Assembly: GCA_050084985.1 (NCBI GenBank)
Contig: JBITNC010000001.1
Coordinates: 76,570,001-76,634,000, forward strand
Origin: Nageia nagi
Taxonomy: Eukaryota; Pinophyta
DNA: 64,000 nucleotides
Direction of reading: 5' to 3'
A model generated the notes under the pieces. It saw only the letters and a list, made by a program, of their open reading frames with translations, ran no database searches and was not told the origin of the DNA. A program made the translations under genes and the position numbers. Positions 10,576 to 21,937 of this stretch are shown here, one piece after another; the stretch's first letter is position 1; every line of letters starts with the position of its first letter.

Positions 10576-13210
10576 TGCTATATAAGGATGTGAAAAAGTA
10601 ATAAACATGTGGTTCAATAAACAATATTATATGTTAAGTTTTAACCAAGTAAATAATACATGTTAAATTTAACACTAGAGACATTCTTGATTAGATTCAC
10701 AAGTGCAAAAAAAATTTTTACAACTCAAATATACATCCCATGTACCCAAATACTTTTCTCATCACCAAGAATTGTAGATGTAGAATGACATTATTGAGGC
10801 TTGTTTTCTTGTCTAAAATTAGGCCTTCACCTGGATGCCCATGCAAGAGGAGCCCAAGTACTACCAATCCTCAAATAGTTTGCCTTGGTCAGTCTTATAC
10901 TTTCTCACAAGGAAAAGTATGTATTATTTTCCAAGGTTATGATGTTTATTGGATAGATCAAATTATTAATCATGATTAGATTTCAAGTTGTCCTCATAGG
11001 TTATCATGATAATCCTTGAATGGACATGTAGACATGTTGTATCACTACACACATGCCTATCTTCCTATTAGAGTTATGTTTAGATGAATAGAGGAATTAG
11101 GGGTAATTGAGAAGTACAAACTTTTCACCACTTTGATCATCAGATTTAAAGATTCTAGTTTGCTTATTCTCATCTCATGGCTCCTCAAACAAGTCATGTT
11201 GCAAAATATATGTGCGAATGTGTTCATTTTAGGGGGTTTCTCATTTCAATGTTTGCATAAGAAAAAAAATCAAAGTGCAAAATATGAAGTAAAAGAGCAT
11301 AAGTAAAACATCATCCTTTTAAGATTTGAAACATAAATTTCCAATAGGTTTTGTTTTCCAACCCCTAAAGTTTATTTTTTACATAGGTCCATAAATTTGC
11401 ACAAGTTAACTTTGCAAAAATGATAAATACTTAATCATAAGGATGCATTAATTCCATTATTTACATAAGTTATAAAGGATAAATACTCAACATATATCTT
11501 TAAGGAATTTAAGTCATAAGCAAGCATCTTGAAAAATTGAAGTCATCAGTATTAAAAAATTTAAGTCCTTAACATGCAACATTGATTTTAGAGAGGCATT
11601 AAAAATTTTTAAGTAATAAACATACTTTATTTGCAAAACATAAAAATTTCTAAGTGATAAAAAAATGTATTTTAGTCATAAAGGATCTAAAAATTTTAAG
11701 TAAAGAAATTCACAAATATCTCCCCCTCTAACTTAAAATAATTTGATCCTTAATAATTTAATTATCACTTAAAGAAAATGTCATAGTGATATAAAAAATT
11801 AATGCATATTGGCCAACAATTTGTAAAATAAAATTCTTTTCACTTAAGAATATACTAAAAAAATGCCTCATTAAAAAAAAAATCATTTAAGAGTACTAAT
11901 GAATCTAGTTACTCTAAATGTAATCATGACAATGGTTTAAATTTGAAGTGTAAATGCATTTAATAAATGAAGTGGCTTGTAAGCAAAGAAAAGAAATTAA
12001 ATACCTTCAAAGGGGTAATGATGAATTTGTGACCAACGACATACTCTAAAGTAAGGTAAGTAAACTAATCATGATAGTAATTTAAATGAAGAGTATAAGG
12101 TTTCTAAGTGCATTACATAAGAACAAGTGACTTGTAAGTAAGTAAAGAAAAATTAAATACCTACCATAAGAAGTATACATTTATTTTAGGTGCATTTAAT
12201 GACTTGCAAGCAACAACAAAAAACTTGAAAGAGCCTCCTCTCTATTTTTTTAAATATGCCTAGGAAGGAGGGTTTGGGGTGGGTCAAGGTGATGTGAGAG
12301 TATGGGGAGGTTAGCGAGGTAGAGATTAGGAAGGTCACACCAACCAAATGTCAATTCAACTAAGGATTTCTAGGCTACGTATAAGTTTGATCATACAAGG
12401 ATGAGAGATTACAATGGAGGATTGGCTATCGCTTTTAGGTGCATGAGAGGAGGGATTATAGTAAAGGATTGGCTATTGTCTGTAGGTGTGCGAGAAGAGG
12501 GATTATGGTGGAGGACTAGCTATCACCTGTAACCTACACCCCACTAGCTGATGGATCAACCAAGGGTTGCCTACCAGCTATATATATAAGAAGTTCACTC
12601 TCTTTTTTTTGTTTTCCAAACAATGCCTCAAACAAAATATATTAATAGTAGAATGTGTTTATGTATAATTTTATGTTGACTTTCCCCCTTTTTTTGGGAA
12701 AAAAATGTATTGAAAGCAAAAAAATACAATGTTTAGTAAAAATTTGTAATTGTGAAAAAAAATAATAATAAATTTTTTTACACAATACAATATCAACATA
12801 TATATAATTTTTAATTTCAAACACCAAAGAACTTATAGCAATATATCAAACATCTATTGTAAAGAAAAAATGTATAACACTATATTACAAAGTTTAGGTT
12901 TATCTAAAAAAAAAATGCACTTATTATATACTAACTTCTTAAGAAAGGTAAGCGAAAAAAATTGCAAATATCCCAAGAAGTTATCATATATATCCCAAAA
13001 AATGAATAATATTACTATTTCACCAAATTTTGCAAAAAAAAAAAAAAACTAACATAATATAAGAGATTGTTAGTATTAAAAATGAACAAAGAAAAGGATG
13101 GGGGGTTATACTTATAAATTTATTTACCTCAAACAAGAAGAGTAAACCTCCAAAGATGATGACTAAGAATAAAGAACTTCCAACAAAGTTGATGAAGAGC
13201 TTCCACACTA
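10576..13210 (-). other. Long leader between copia 5' LTR and gag
   Basis: About 2.6 kb without recognisable coding content; copia leaders are usually far shorter. It contains 47 bp-scale repeats at 12403-12533, poly-A/T runs, and a GC-richer, G-rich patch at 12240-12560. It could be an extended untranslated leader or an older insertion whose ends I cannot identify. No LTR, TIR or poly-A/TSD pair was recognised inside it. Confidence 0.6.
12403..12533. repeat. Three tandem repeats of 42-47 bp
   Basis: Units start at 12403, 12445 and 12492, each with GAGA...GGGATTATxGTxxAGGAxTxGCTAT followed by a CTGTAGGTGTGC-like tail. They differ from each other by several substitutions. They stand out in GC content from the surrounding AT-rich leader. 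Confidence 0.7.
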
Positions 13211-13223
13211 GGCTCTAATACCA
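13211..13223 (-). promoter_or_regulatory. Primer binding site (initiator tRNA-Met) of the copia element
   Basis: The minus strand reads TGGTATTAGAGCC, one base from the classic plant copia primer site TGGTATCAGAGCC. It sits two bases inside the LTR end at 13226. Confidence 0.9.
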
Positions 13224-13225
13224 AA

Positions 13226-13725
13226 TGAGAGAATTGAACTATAACATAAACAACTCTAAACTCCCAAGATCTTGTGAAAGCTCAAAATACACATCTAACA
13301 AACTCACAAAGTAATCTCACAAAGATAACACAAGATGTAAGTGGTTCCTCCAACTAGGAGTACATCCAATAACTAGATCTCACTTCATTTACAAACATGA
13401 ATCTCTTATAATTCTCCTAACTCATATCCTAAACACTATCCTATAGCATAGCTTTACTCCATAGATTGGTGTGTGATCACAAAAAGGAAGCCTTCCATTT
13501 ATAGGCCAAAATCCCTCTTTGGATCACCCTTTTATCCAATGTACAAAAGCATGACATGCACATCCTTTTATCTAAGGGGTATGCTCATGACATGGAGTGT
13601 GGTACAAGTTACATTATCATATTCACTTAAATACTTAAGGTATAAAATGACACCCTTAAGTATTAGTGAACTTACATGGAAGATTATTATAAAACCTTTA
13701 CAATAATGCATTATACATTCCAGCA
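13226..13725 (-). repeat. 5' LTR of the copia element
   Basis: Plus strand starts TGAGAGAATTGAAC and ends CATTCCAGCA; collinear with 5464-5964. On the minus strand CCTATAAATGG at 13495-13505 is a plausible TATA box. It is followed by TGGAA, the right target duplication. Confidence 0.93.
13495..13505 (-). promoter_or_regulatory. Putative TATA box of the copia LTR
   Basis: Minus strand CCTATAAATGG within the 5' LTR. The matching site in the 3' LTR (5735-5743) is changed to AATAAATAG. Confidence 0.4.
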
Positions 13726-14755
13726 TGGAATGAGTGGCACATTGGACAAGTTATACACATAATTTTGCCCTCCAATCATTGATATTTTTATTTTGATAAA
13801 GCCATATCACAAAATAATTAATTAGGGTAATATACATGATGATTTTTCTTATGAAAAATTCAATGATCTCATAATGAAAGGTGAATACAAAACATAAGGT
13901 GCCCATGAAATCCATTAGCACTATAAAATACTTTCACCATTCAGAAAATGGAAGGAGGTAATGGTCAACACCTTGATGGAATACTCAATAAAATAAATAA
14001 GATTCATGGAGCATGAAGAGTAGCCAAAATACCTCCATCATTTCTTGAAAATCAAGACTCAAAGCCATCGATGGATCACAACCTCTGAAACTTGGCTAGT
14101 GGCTGTAAGCAATTTTCAACTATTAGATTGAAAATCAAGATTCAAAAGTTCATAGTAAATCAATGGTTCAACTTCATTTCATGGTCTAACAACTCTCTAA
14201 TAAATTTTCAGCCATGGATTTCAAAATGAGCTTTGGAAAGCTCAAATGGGATGCCTAAGGCATAATTAAATTTTTTGATGGAATCATCTTATTTTTAGGA
14301 AACAAGGAAAGTTAGCTAAAGAGGATATGATAGATGTTCTTAGAAAAATATTATAAATAATAGTCATGAAGGTGAAAATGTAATATGTGTTAGTGATCAT
14401 GATCTTATGTTATGATAAGCTTATTTTATTACAATACGATTCTTTGTAAATCCAAATAACAAAATACCAATAATAAAATAATCTCTTCTTAAGATATATG
14501 GAAGACCTTGAAATATATCATTATCATTTTTTTTTTCGTTAAGTGTTTATAAATAATTTCATTTATGATGAATGTTCTAACAAGTGGATTGCATACTCCT
14601 CTTCTCAAGCTCAAAATCAACTCATCCTTCACCATTCTCATTTCATTCTCATAAAGCCCCTTTTTATATATGAGCTCTAAGCTATTGCAATCTAGTGTAT
14701 GAGGCAAAACAAAAGGTAAGGTTAAATGTTCTCTTGAGTAATATTACCTCTAGTA
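13726..14755. other. Spacer without recognisable gene
   Basis: About 1 kb of AT-rich sequence between the copia element and the next LTR element. A 72-codon minus-strand frame (14489-14707) has no motif I recognise. I see no other structure in this spacer. Confidence 0.4.
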
Positions 14756-14824
14756 CTTTGTAGTTCTTTTGCACATGATATGGGCATGATTTGGTACTTC
14801 TACTAGGGCGTGAGTCTAAGCATA
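14756..14824. repeat. 69 bp direct duplication, left copy
   Basis: Starts CTTTGTAGTTCTTTTGCACA and ends GAGTCTAAGCATA. It is repeated at 27828-27896 with one mismatch (CTACTAGG versus CTTCTAGG). This copy ends 4 bases before the left LTR, and the other begins immediately after the right LTR. It occupies the position of a target-site duplication but is far longer than the usual 4-6 bp. Confidence 0.9.
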
Positions 14825-14935
14825 TCATTGTTCTTTTTTAATTATAATGTGATTCATTATCCAACCTCTTAATAATGTTCATTAACTCCTTCTAGCTGTG
14901 GAAGTTTTATATGTGATAAATTCCCTCTTCTTACT

Positions 14936-15190
14936 AGTCACATATCTCTTCGTCCTCCAATGGAGTGGTAAGAGCATACTTAGTAAAAAGTCATTAAGTG
15001 TAGATAAATTAATTAAGTGAGGTTCAATTACTCCTCCAATAATCACATATCCCTTCGACCTCCAATGGAGTGGTAAGAGTAGACTTAGTAAAAAGTCATT
15101 AAGTGTAGATAAATTAATTAAGTGAGGTTCAATTACTCCTCCAAGAGTCACATATCCCTTCGACCTCCAATGGAGTGGTAAGAGCAGACA
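14936..15190 (-). repeat. 105 bp tandem repeats in the left LTR
   Basis: Units begin at 14936, 15041 and 15146 (the last partial). Each contains CTTCGACCTCCAATGGAGTG, in which CTCCAATGGAG is an 11-base perfect palindrome with a one-base centre. A fourth, isolated copy of this motif lies near 15505. Given the TATA box at 16611-16627, the repeats lie in the transcribed R-U5 leader. Confidence 0.85.
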
Positions 15191-16610
15191 TCTTCAAGAG
15201 TTTTAATGTGAAGTATATTTCCAAAATGAAATGTGAATAAATTTTACCTCTTTCACTTAACTTATTTCTTATCACTTAGGATCACTTGAAGCGCAAAAGT
15301 GAGAGCATACTTTGTTAAGTGAAAGTACTTAGTGTATTCGAATCCCTCCAATTCATTAACCTTTTAATATGATTTATACTACCCAAAACTTGATTTATTT
15401 CCTTTAGGTTCCTTCCAAATTAAGTGTGATTCATTTACTCCTTCCAATTGTGGAAGTATTATGTGTAGTAAATTACCTCCTCTTACTAGTCACATATCCC
15501 TTCGACCTCCAATGGAGTGGTAACGGCAAACTTGGTAAGAGGTCATTATGTGTGGATAAATTAACCAAATTAATGATAGTGGGAATGTGAAAGAAAAGAA
15601 AAATTAATTACTCCTTCTTATCCAGTCTATTCTGGTCACCTTAGATCGCATGAAGCGCAAAGGGAGAGCATAAGTAGACAAGATAAAAAGTATTAATGTG
15701 TACGTACCCTTCACCCAAAACATGAAAATAAATACATAACATTATACATAAAGTAAATTAATAAAAAAAATGCATTTAATCTTTTCTACCCATTCTTAGA
15801 TGCATTCTAGGCAAAGGAATCACATTCAAAAGTATCCTTCCATTTTAACAACATATTATATATATTATTTTATTTTTTAGAAATAACAAAAGGAGGCAAA
15901 ATGACCTGGAGTATGAGTTTTCGGTGTTTAGATAGAGGTCACCGGCTGAGTCATCGGCGTTCGATTCCAATCGTTGGCATTTAGTCTGGATTACTTTGTA
16001 AATCGCTGGTGTTCCTTTTGAGTCATCGACGTTCGATTCCAGTCACTGGCATTTCTGCAATAGATTTCCTAAAATGCACATAACACAAAATTTGAAGTTA
16101 GTATATGGAGAAATTCAAATAAACCAGATAATAGAAAGGTAAAATCATTATAAACAAAAAAAACCTCCCTATCAATAACGAAAGGGCCCTCCTTCTAGTG
16201 CTAGAATGTTGCAGTGAAAATAGAGCTGGAATGTAGAATAACATAAAATACAATTATTCTTAAATCTTCATTGAACCTCAAATTATGTAAAATAGGTAGA
16301 AATGTTGTAATTGTAAATTGATATTGATTTTTAGCTCAAACTACAATTTGCACTTGGAAGGGACTTTTACAAATGCCATTTGCCAAAATAAGAGTATTAG
16401 ATCTCCATTATTTTTTATTTGCTTGCTTATCTCTTTGATATGAACAACCTGTAAATCCTACACACATGCAAAAGATAATAACATCAAAGCATCTATGTAT
16501 GACATGTATTAAATTGAAGCTAGCATAAAACAATAAAAGGTGTCACAAGATTTTGGTAGCATTACCCTACTTCAAAATGGGTCTAGATTGTCCTCCAATT
16601 GCTTTGTATT

Positions 16611-16627
16611 GGCTTGTATTTATAGAT
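16611..16627 (-). promoter_or_regulatory. Putative TATA box, left LTR of gag-PR element
   Basis: Minus strand TCTATAAATACAAGCC, conserved at 27351-27366 in the other LTR. It implies a transcribed R-U5 leader of about 1.7 kb. Confidence 0.5.
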
Positions 16628-17080
16628 TTTGGGTGAGACATTCCAGGCTGGTAAGAGGAAGTGAAAAGCCACCGTAGGTTGAACTGACCCCCTCTATCCA
16701 CATCATCATGGAAAAATGAAATGTTTCAACTTTCTCTTGCTATTTTGGTTTCTATTCGGCTATTACAGAGTCACCAGCGATTACTAGGTGAACGCCAATG
16801 ATCATCCCAAAACGTCGATGTTTGTTTTGGCGACTGGTTTTCAATTTTTATAACAATATTAACATGATCACCAAATAGCCAATTTTTATCAAAAAGGGGT
16901 CATGTGACCACTTGTTTTGCATGTAATCGATGAGACCTATCCAATAATGGAGTTTTTAGGCTTGTTTGAGGCTTGTATAAAGAGTTATGATTAGTTTAGT
17001 ATGATATATGTTAAAAAGATACTTATTTTATTTATTTATATGTTGTTAACTAGATGTAGGGTTTATTTTGAGTGTCTACA

Positions 17081-17095
17081 TTTTGCCCCTTTTTT
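17081..17095 (-). promoter_or_regulatory. Polypurine tract of the gag-PR element
   Basis: Minus strand AAAAAAGGGGCAAAA immediately before the LTR start TGTAGACAC. The Tat element at 40536 has the closely similar AAAGAGGGGAAAA before TGTAGACAC. Confidence 0.8.
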
Positions 17096-17167
17096 GAATT
17101 ATCCATTGACGTATGCAAAGGATGATTCAAAAAACACTAATAAATTATATATGTATTTTATCATCTA

Positions 17168-19350
17168 GTGTTGTCATGAGGATATTCTATGCCATGACTA
17201 AATATGATATTTTAACTTTTGTAATTGATACATTTTGAAAATGATATTGTAATACATCAAAACTACACTTGTGTCAATCTCCATAATGTGTGCTGTTTAT
17301 GGTAGTTGCATGACAAGACTCTAGTTTGTCTCTACATACCAAAGCGAGTATGTGATGGTAAGCTTATTTGATGTATACAATTTTAAGATAGTGATGTTGT
17401 ATATCAAAACTTCACTTGTGTTTATTTCCATACTGTGTGCTGTTTATGGCAGTTGCATGACAAGACTCTAGTTTGTCTCTACATACCGAAGCGAGTATGT
17501 GATGGTAAGCTTATTTGATGTATACAATTTTAAGATAGTGATGTTGTATATCAAAACTTCACTTGTGTTTATCTCCATATTGTGTGCTGTTTATGGCAGT
17601 TGCATGACAAGACTCTAGTTTGTCTATGCATGCCGAAGCGAGTATGTGATAGGAAGCTTGTTTTGTATATACAAGTTTGAGATAGTGATCTTGTATATCA
17701 AAACTTCACTTGTGTTTATCTCCATATTGTGTGTTGTTTATGGCAGTTGCATGACAAGACTCTAGTTTGTCTCCACATGCTGAAGCAAGTATGTGATAGG
17801 AAGCTTGTTTTGTATATACAAGTCATCTTTTATTTTTCTCTGCTTTTGACCCAGCAGAATGGGTTTCATGATGATCTTTTGCATAAGTATTTTAGAATCA
17901 TATTGAGCATAAATATCTTATTTTAGGTTATAAGTAATTTTAATTACCTTAACCGTGAGTAGACATATAACTTTTAATTTTGTAATTAACAATGTTTTGG
18001 GTACATTTTAAGAGAGATGTAGCCATGATCTTACTATGTGATCATGGGCTTACTTTGATTGTGGTGCTGATCTTAGCATTATGGCCCTTTTTGAACTGAC
18101 TAATGATGTCAGTGATGATGATGATAGACTGTTCAAAAAACTAATGCATATTAGCTAGTGAACAAGTAAGATGAATGTATGAATGATTCTAACCTTATTG
18201 TTTCAATAATTTATAGGTGAACATAAGGTTTGATTTTAGGTCATGGGAAATTGTATTTACCCCAATTATCCAAGTATGATTTCTTGAGCTTTGTAATTGA
18301 AGTATTTTGAACACACATTGTTTGTACACCAAATAGGTACTAAAGGCTTGTTTCCATATATCATTACATGGGTGCCTTGTGTTTACCCCAAGGGAATGTA
18401 TGGAGCAGAGTCAGGTATATGACATGAAGTCCCCTTTTGTGTGCACTGATTTGAATTTTGATTATTATGTTATTACTCTAGAAGAATAGGTTTTACAAAA
18501 ATCATTGGAAACATGTTTTTTGATGACTAGTGTTTCCTGAATACGTATAATAATAAGTGATGACTAAACATGCATAACATGACATATGATTTGAACTAGA
18601 AAGTTAGTGATTCATTATAAGATCATAAACAATAAATGGTGCTTGTAATATCAAGGATTCATGATGAAATTGTTTATGATCGAGTTTGCATGTTTATTCG
18701 GTTATCTTCTTCATGTTTTGACTTATTCCCACGAGTACATATATGTGATGTATGAATATGATGAATGGTTGACACTTGTGTGTAATCACATATGATTTTT
18801 TCATAAACATAAATGCATATGTGATACATGATGTGGTGAGCAAACATAGTCATGTATCTTAAGAAGATACAAACAAACTAATATGTTATCATTGTAGACT
18901 TGTACAAATACCATTAGACTCATAAGTAGGTGATAATATACTTGAGGTTGGTAAGTGGTTAATTCAAGACTCGTACACTTGAGTTTATCAACTTATGTAT
19001 GAATATTTTAAATCTTGATTTTGTTGGCTGATGGTAGAGGCAAATGATTTGCTTTGGATCATGGATAATCATAGTTGCCCCAAGTTATAATCAAACATAA
19101 ATTTTCCGAATTTTTGCAATCAAAGTATTTTGAAAACAAGTTATACACCTTACTAGGTACTCATGCTTGCTTACATATGCTATTTCATGGAACACTTTAT
19201 TCCATAGGCTCTTTGCCATTAGTATGTATGTGACGTGGAGTCTTTTCAAAGTAGATAACATTTTAATGTTTGATAATTCCACTAGTTGCCCCAACATAAT
19301 GGGTTTCATTGTCATTTCTTGCAAAAATCATTAGAAACATGTTTTTCCAT
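17168..19350. repeat. Diverged long tandem repeat units of about 0.8-1.1 kb
   Basis: Three blocks start alike: about 17168 (TTGTCATGAGG...CATTTTGAAAA), 18240 (GTCATGGGAAAT...GTATTTTGAAC) and 19057 (GATCATGG...GTATTTTGAAAA). They share later landmarks such as CAxxATGGGTTTCAT and AAAATCATTxGAAACATG. The first block is longer because it contains the 147 bp array. Similarity is moderate and was judged by eye. Confidence 0.5.
17219..17825. repeat. 147 bp tandem repeat, about four copies
   Basis: The landmark TGCTGTTTATGGCAGTTGCA recurs at 17291, 17438, 17585 and 17732, exactly 147 bases apart, with a short partial copy after 17806. Other shared segments include TGCATGACAAGACTCTAG and GAAGCGAGTATGTGAT. 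Copies 2-4 are close to each other; the first is more diverged. The period equals the length of DNA in a nucleosome core. Confidence 0.92.
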
Positions 19351-20639
19351 GATTGAGGTTTTTTGTTGAACAAGACTTCAAAACAAGACAAATGCATTCT
19401 ACTTCGTTTATCAAGATGGTGATACAAAATCAAGTTTGCTACAAAGATCAACATAATGGTAGATGATATATATTATGTATTTTGTTATTCATTCTTGAGA
19501 AATTTAAAAGCATGATTTTAAACTTTAATCATGAACGTACTTTGATGTGCTACACATTGATGGTGTATCTCTAAGTTCAAATAAGTACTTCGATTATTGT
19601 TATTAGTTTTATTGTTATTTCAATCATCGATGTTGATTTGGATATTATTAAATATTTTCAAATTTATGGACAATGATTTGAAAAATTGGAGTATTAGATT
19701 ATATCATTTACCAAACTTGGCTACTAATACTTTTTATTTTATGATAACCTGTACAAAGGATATGGAACAAGATGTAACACACATTCAATTTATGGGTAGA
19801 TGATAATGAATGAAAGGGAAGAAGAACATCAACTTCTAATTCCAAGGGAAGAGCAATTTCTTACTCTCAATCCCAAGGAATGATGGAAGCTATTAAATTT
19901 AACGATGTTCTAAGGGGTTGAAATGGATGGGATATGATAGGAAAAGAACATTGACTTCCAATTCAAAGAATAATGGAAGCTATAAAATTTAACAATGTTC
20001 TAGGGTTGACTTTTATCAATCTACTAAGGGTAGTTTCTTGCTTAAACTTGTAGATAAGAATAGAAGCAACAGGTTTTAACAACAACAATGTTGACTCCCA
20101 TATTAATGGGGAGAACAATTACTCGCTCTTTTTCTCAAATAATATGGAAGCACCTCCAATTTAACAATCGGTAAAGATGGATTAGGAAATATATGGATGT
20201 TGGATAATAAAATATGAAAGCTGATATAATATAACGTGTATGGGGGGATGGTGGATGTTAATATGAAAAGAGCATAACAAATGAATGGACATAGGGTGTA
20301 TTGAGTATTTAGAGAGATAAACTAATCAACTCATCAAGGCATTGATAAATATAAGTGTAATATTAATTACTATGTAATAATAAATAGTATGGGATGGAGG
20401 CATGGGATGATGAAGAAATGTAATGATCATAATATTCAAGTTGACCATATTAACCAATCACCATTAGATTTTTTCTTCTTTAGATGATATAAAACAAATT
20501 CATGATGTTCTCAAAATTATCATAGACTCATGTGTGTGCAATGATGTTTATTTCCATCTCTAGATAATCTCAAACTAAATGTCACAAGAGCATAAAATAT
20601 ATAAGCTAGTTCATCCATATGAAATGTACAGAGGTCCAT

Positions 20640-20922
20640 AGGAAAGAAGGTCACTAACCAATATGGACATGTCACCACTCATAAGGTATGCCCCATTGCC
20701 AGATAGGCATCCATATCCTTGATGAGGATTAACCCCTCGATCTTGCTACAACCTTGCTCTACTGCCAGTCAGGCATCCATAGCCTCGGTAGAGGATATTG
20801 TAATCACCCAAGAATCATTAATATAATGTAGTAATTCTTTTTTTTTTTTCATATCTTTTCACCTTTTTTTTTGTTAACTCTTTTCACCTTTTTTTTTGTT
20901 AACTATCAAATGATTCTTGGGT
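20640..20922. repeat. Short duplicated and inverted repeats
   Basis: GCCAGATAGGCATCCATA and GCCAGTCAGGCATCCATA occur about 68 bases apart (20697, 20764). CTTTTCACC plus a T run and GTTAACT is duplicated (20866-20904). ACCCAAGAATCATT (20806-20819) and its exact complement AATGATTCTTGGGT (20909-20922) could form a 14 bp stem. Confidence 0.7.
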
Positions 20923-21366
20923 TCAAGATGAAGCGAATAATAGGATGAACATGTAATACTTCCGCTTGAAATCATGTTCTTGTAACACCTCATTCTTGAC
21001 TATTTTAAGATTATTTAAATGTGAAGATGTGTATGAGTCTATAATAATCTTAAGTGTATCATAATCATGTTTGTTTATCATCCAAAATTTCAAAAATTTC
21101 ATGATGAAGGTTGGTAAAGTCAATAAGAATATTAATTTCATAAACTATTTCTTTTACAATAAGTATTAAACATATTTGTATAATGGTATGGAAGTGATCA
21201 TGGATAATGTATAGTATATATACCTTGATGAATTGTTAGAATATAATCTAATACTCAAATATTCCAACATAATGGGGGATGAATATGAGGTGGAAAAAGA
21301 GGAAGACATGGAAATGAAATAAACATATTATAACCTGTTTCAAAATCAGATATGATCATTTTAGTT

Positions 21367-21816
21367 TTAATCATATTTTGATGTTTGTGTGATTTCTAAA
21401 TCATGTTTTAATGATCTTTTTTTTTTTTTATGATGGAGGGCAATTGTCCCAATGTGATCTATGTAAAACATGAGGAAATCAAAAGTAAGATGGGGACGAC
21501 TACCCCAATGTGAACGATGTGAAGGAGATTGAATATCCTTATACAAATAACATAATTCATCATTGTTTAATTGTGTGGAATGTATGTATGTATTTTGTAG
21601 ATGATGTAAATTTTTATCTATCAATAAAGGTATATCTACTTCAAGTCGTCTATCATCCATCAAATCATGAAGGGCAAGATTTAATTGGTGGCAATGTTTA
21701 GTATCATGACCCAATTGATGATGATAAACATGATGTCCATACTTATCGTATTTTATTGACTTAAGCTTTAAGTCTTCTTTCATTATATGATCTACCACCC
21801 TCTTAGGTTGTTCCAA
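21367..21816 (-). pseudogene. Gag-type Cys/His domain downstream of protease
   Basis: The 149-codon frame begins with a degenerate region and contains YHHQLGHDTKHCHQLNLAL followed by LHDLMDDRRLEV. This is the plant Ty3 gag C-terminal motif (CxxHxxxGHDTxxCxxLxxxIxDL), with the first Cys replaced. The same motif lies upstream of protease in the Tat element (47430-47560) and directly after the gag core in the left-edge element. Here it follows protease, so the order is unusual. The frame ends at 21367; the following 4 kb is non-coding. Confidence 0.65.
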
Positions 21817-21937
21817 AATTGCATTCCATCGATGTACTCATCTTTGGATTTTAATTTCCATCTCATATCTTTATGATTATGTCTTTGCCTAGCAAAGGTG
21901 GATGATGTTTTCCCTTTTGACTTTTGCATAGGAGGTT

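Larger units (their letters stand above)
5464..13725 (-). mobile_element. Full-length Ty1/copia retrotransposon (decayed)
   Basis: Two LTRs of about 500 bp (5464-5964 and 13226-13725) enclose gag, protease, integrase, reverse transcriptase and RNase H in the copia order on the minus strand. Flanks are TGAAA (5459-5463) and TGGAA (13726-13730), a 5 bp target duplication with one G/A change. A primer site for initiator tRNA-Met lies at 13211-13223 and a polypurine tract at 5965-5974. All domains carry stops or lost residues, so the element is dead. The leader between the 5' LTR and gag is unusually long, about 2.6 kb. Confidence 0.93.
14829..17080 (-). repeat. 3' LTR (2252 bp) of the gag-PR element
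   Basis: Plus strand begins TGTTCTTTTTTAATTATAAT and ends GAGTGTCTACA. It aligns over its whole length with 25557-27827. It contains 105 bp tandem repeats, a patch of CpG-containing repeats at 15900-16060, and a minus-strand TATA box at 16611-16627. Relative to the right LTR it lacks a short segment near 15950. Confidence 0.92.
17096..21366 (-). other. 3' untranslated internal region of the gag-PR element
   Basis: About 4.3 kb between the last coding motif and the 3' LTR. I searched by eye for RT (YxDD, FMDxFSGYNQI-type), RNase H and integrase motifs on the minus strand and saw none. The region instead holds the 147 bp array, diverged longer repeats, and a short hairpin-forming segment near 20806-20922. 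In an autonomous Ty3 element pol would occupy this place. Confidence 0.6.

Noticed and set aside
13211-13223. A tRNA gene for initiator Met
   Set aside because: Only the short 3'-complementary stretch is present, at the position of a retrotransposon primer site; no cloverleaf surrounds it.
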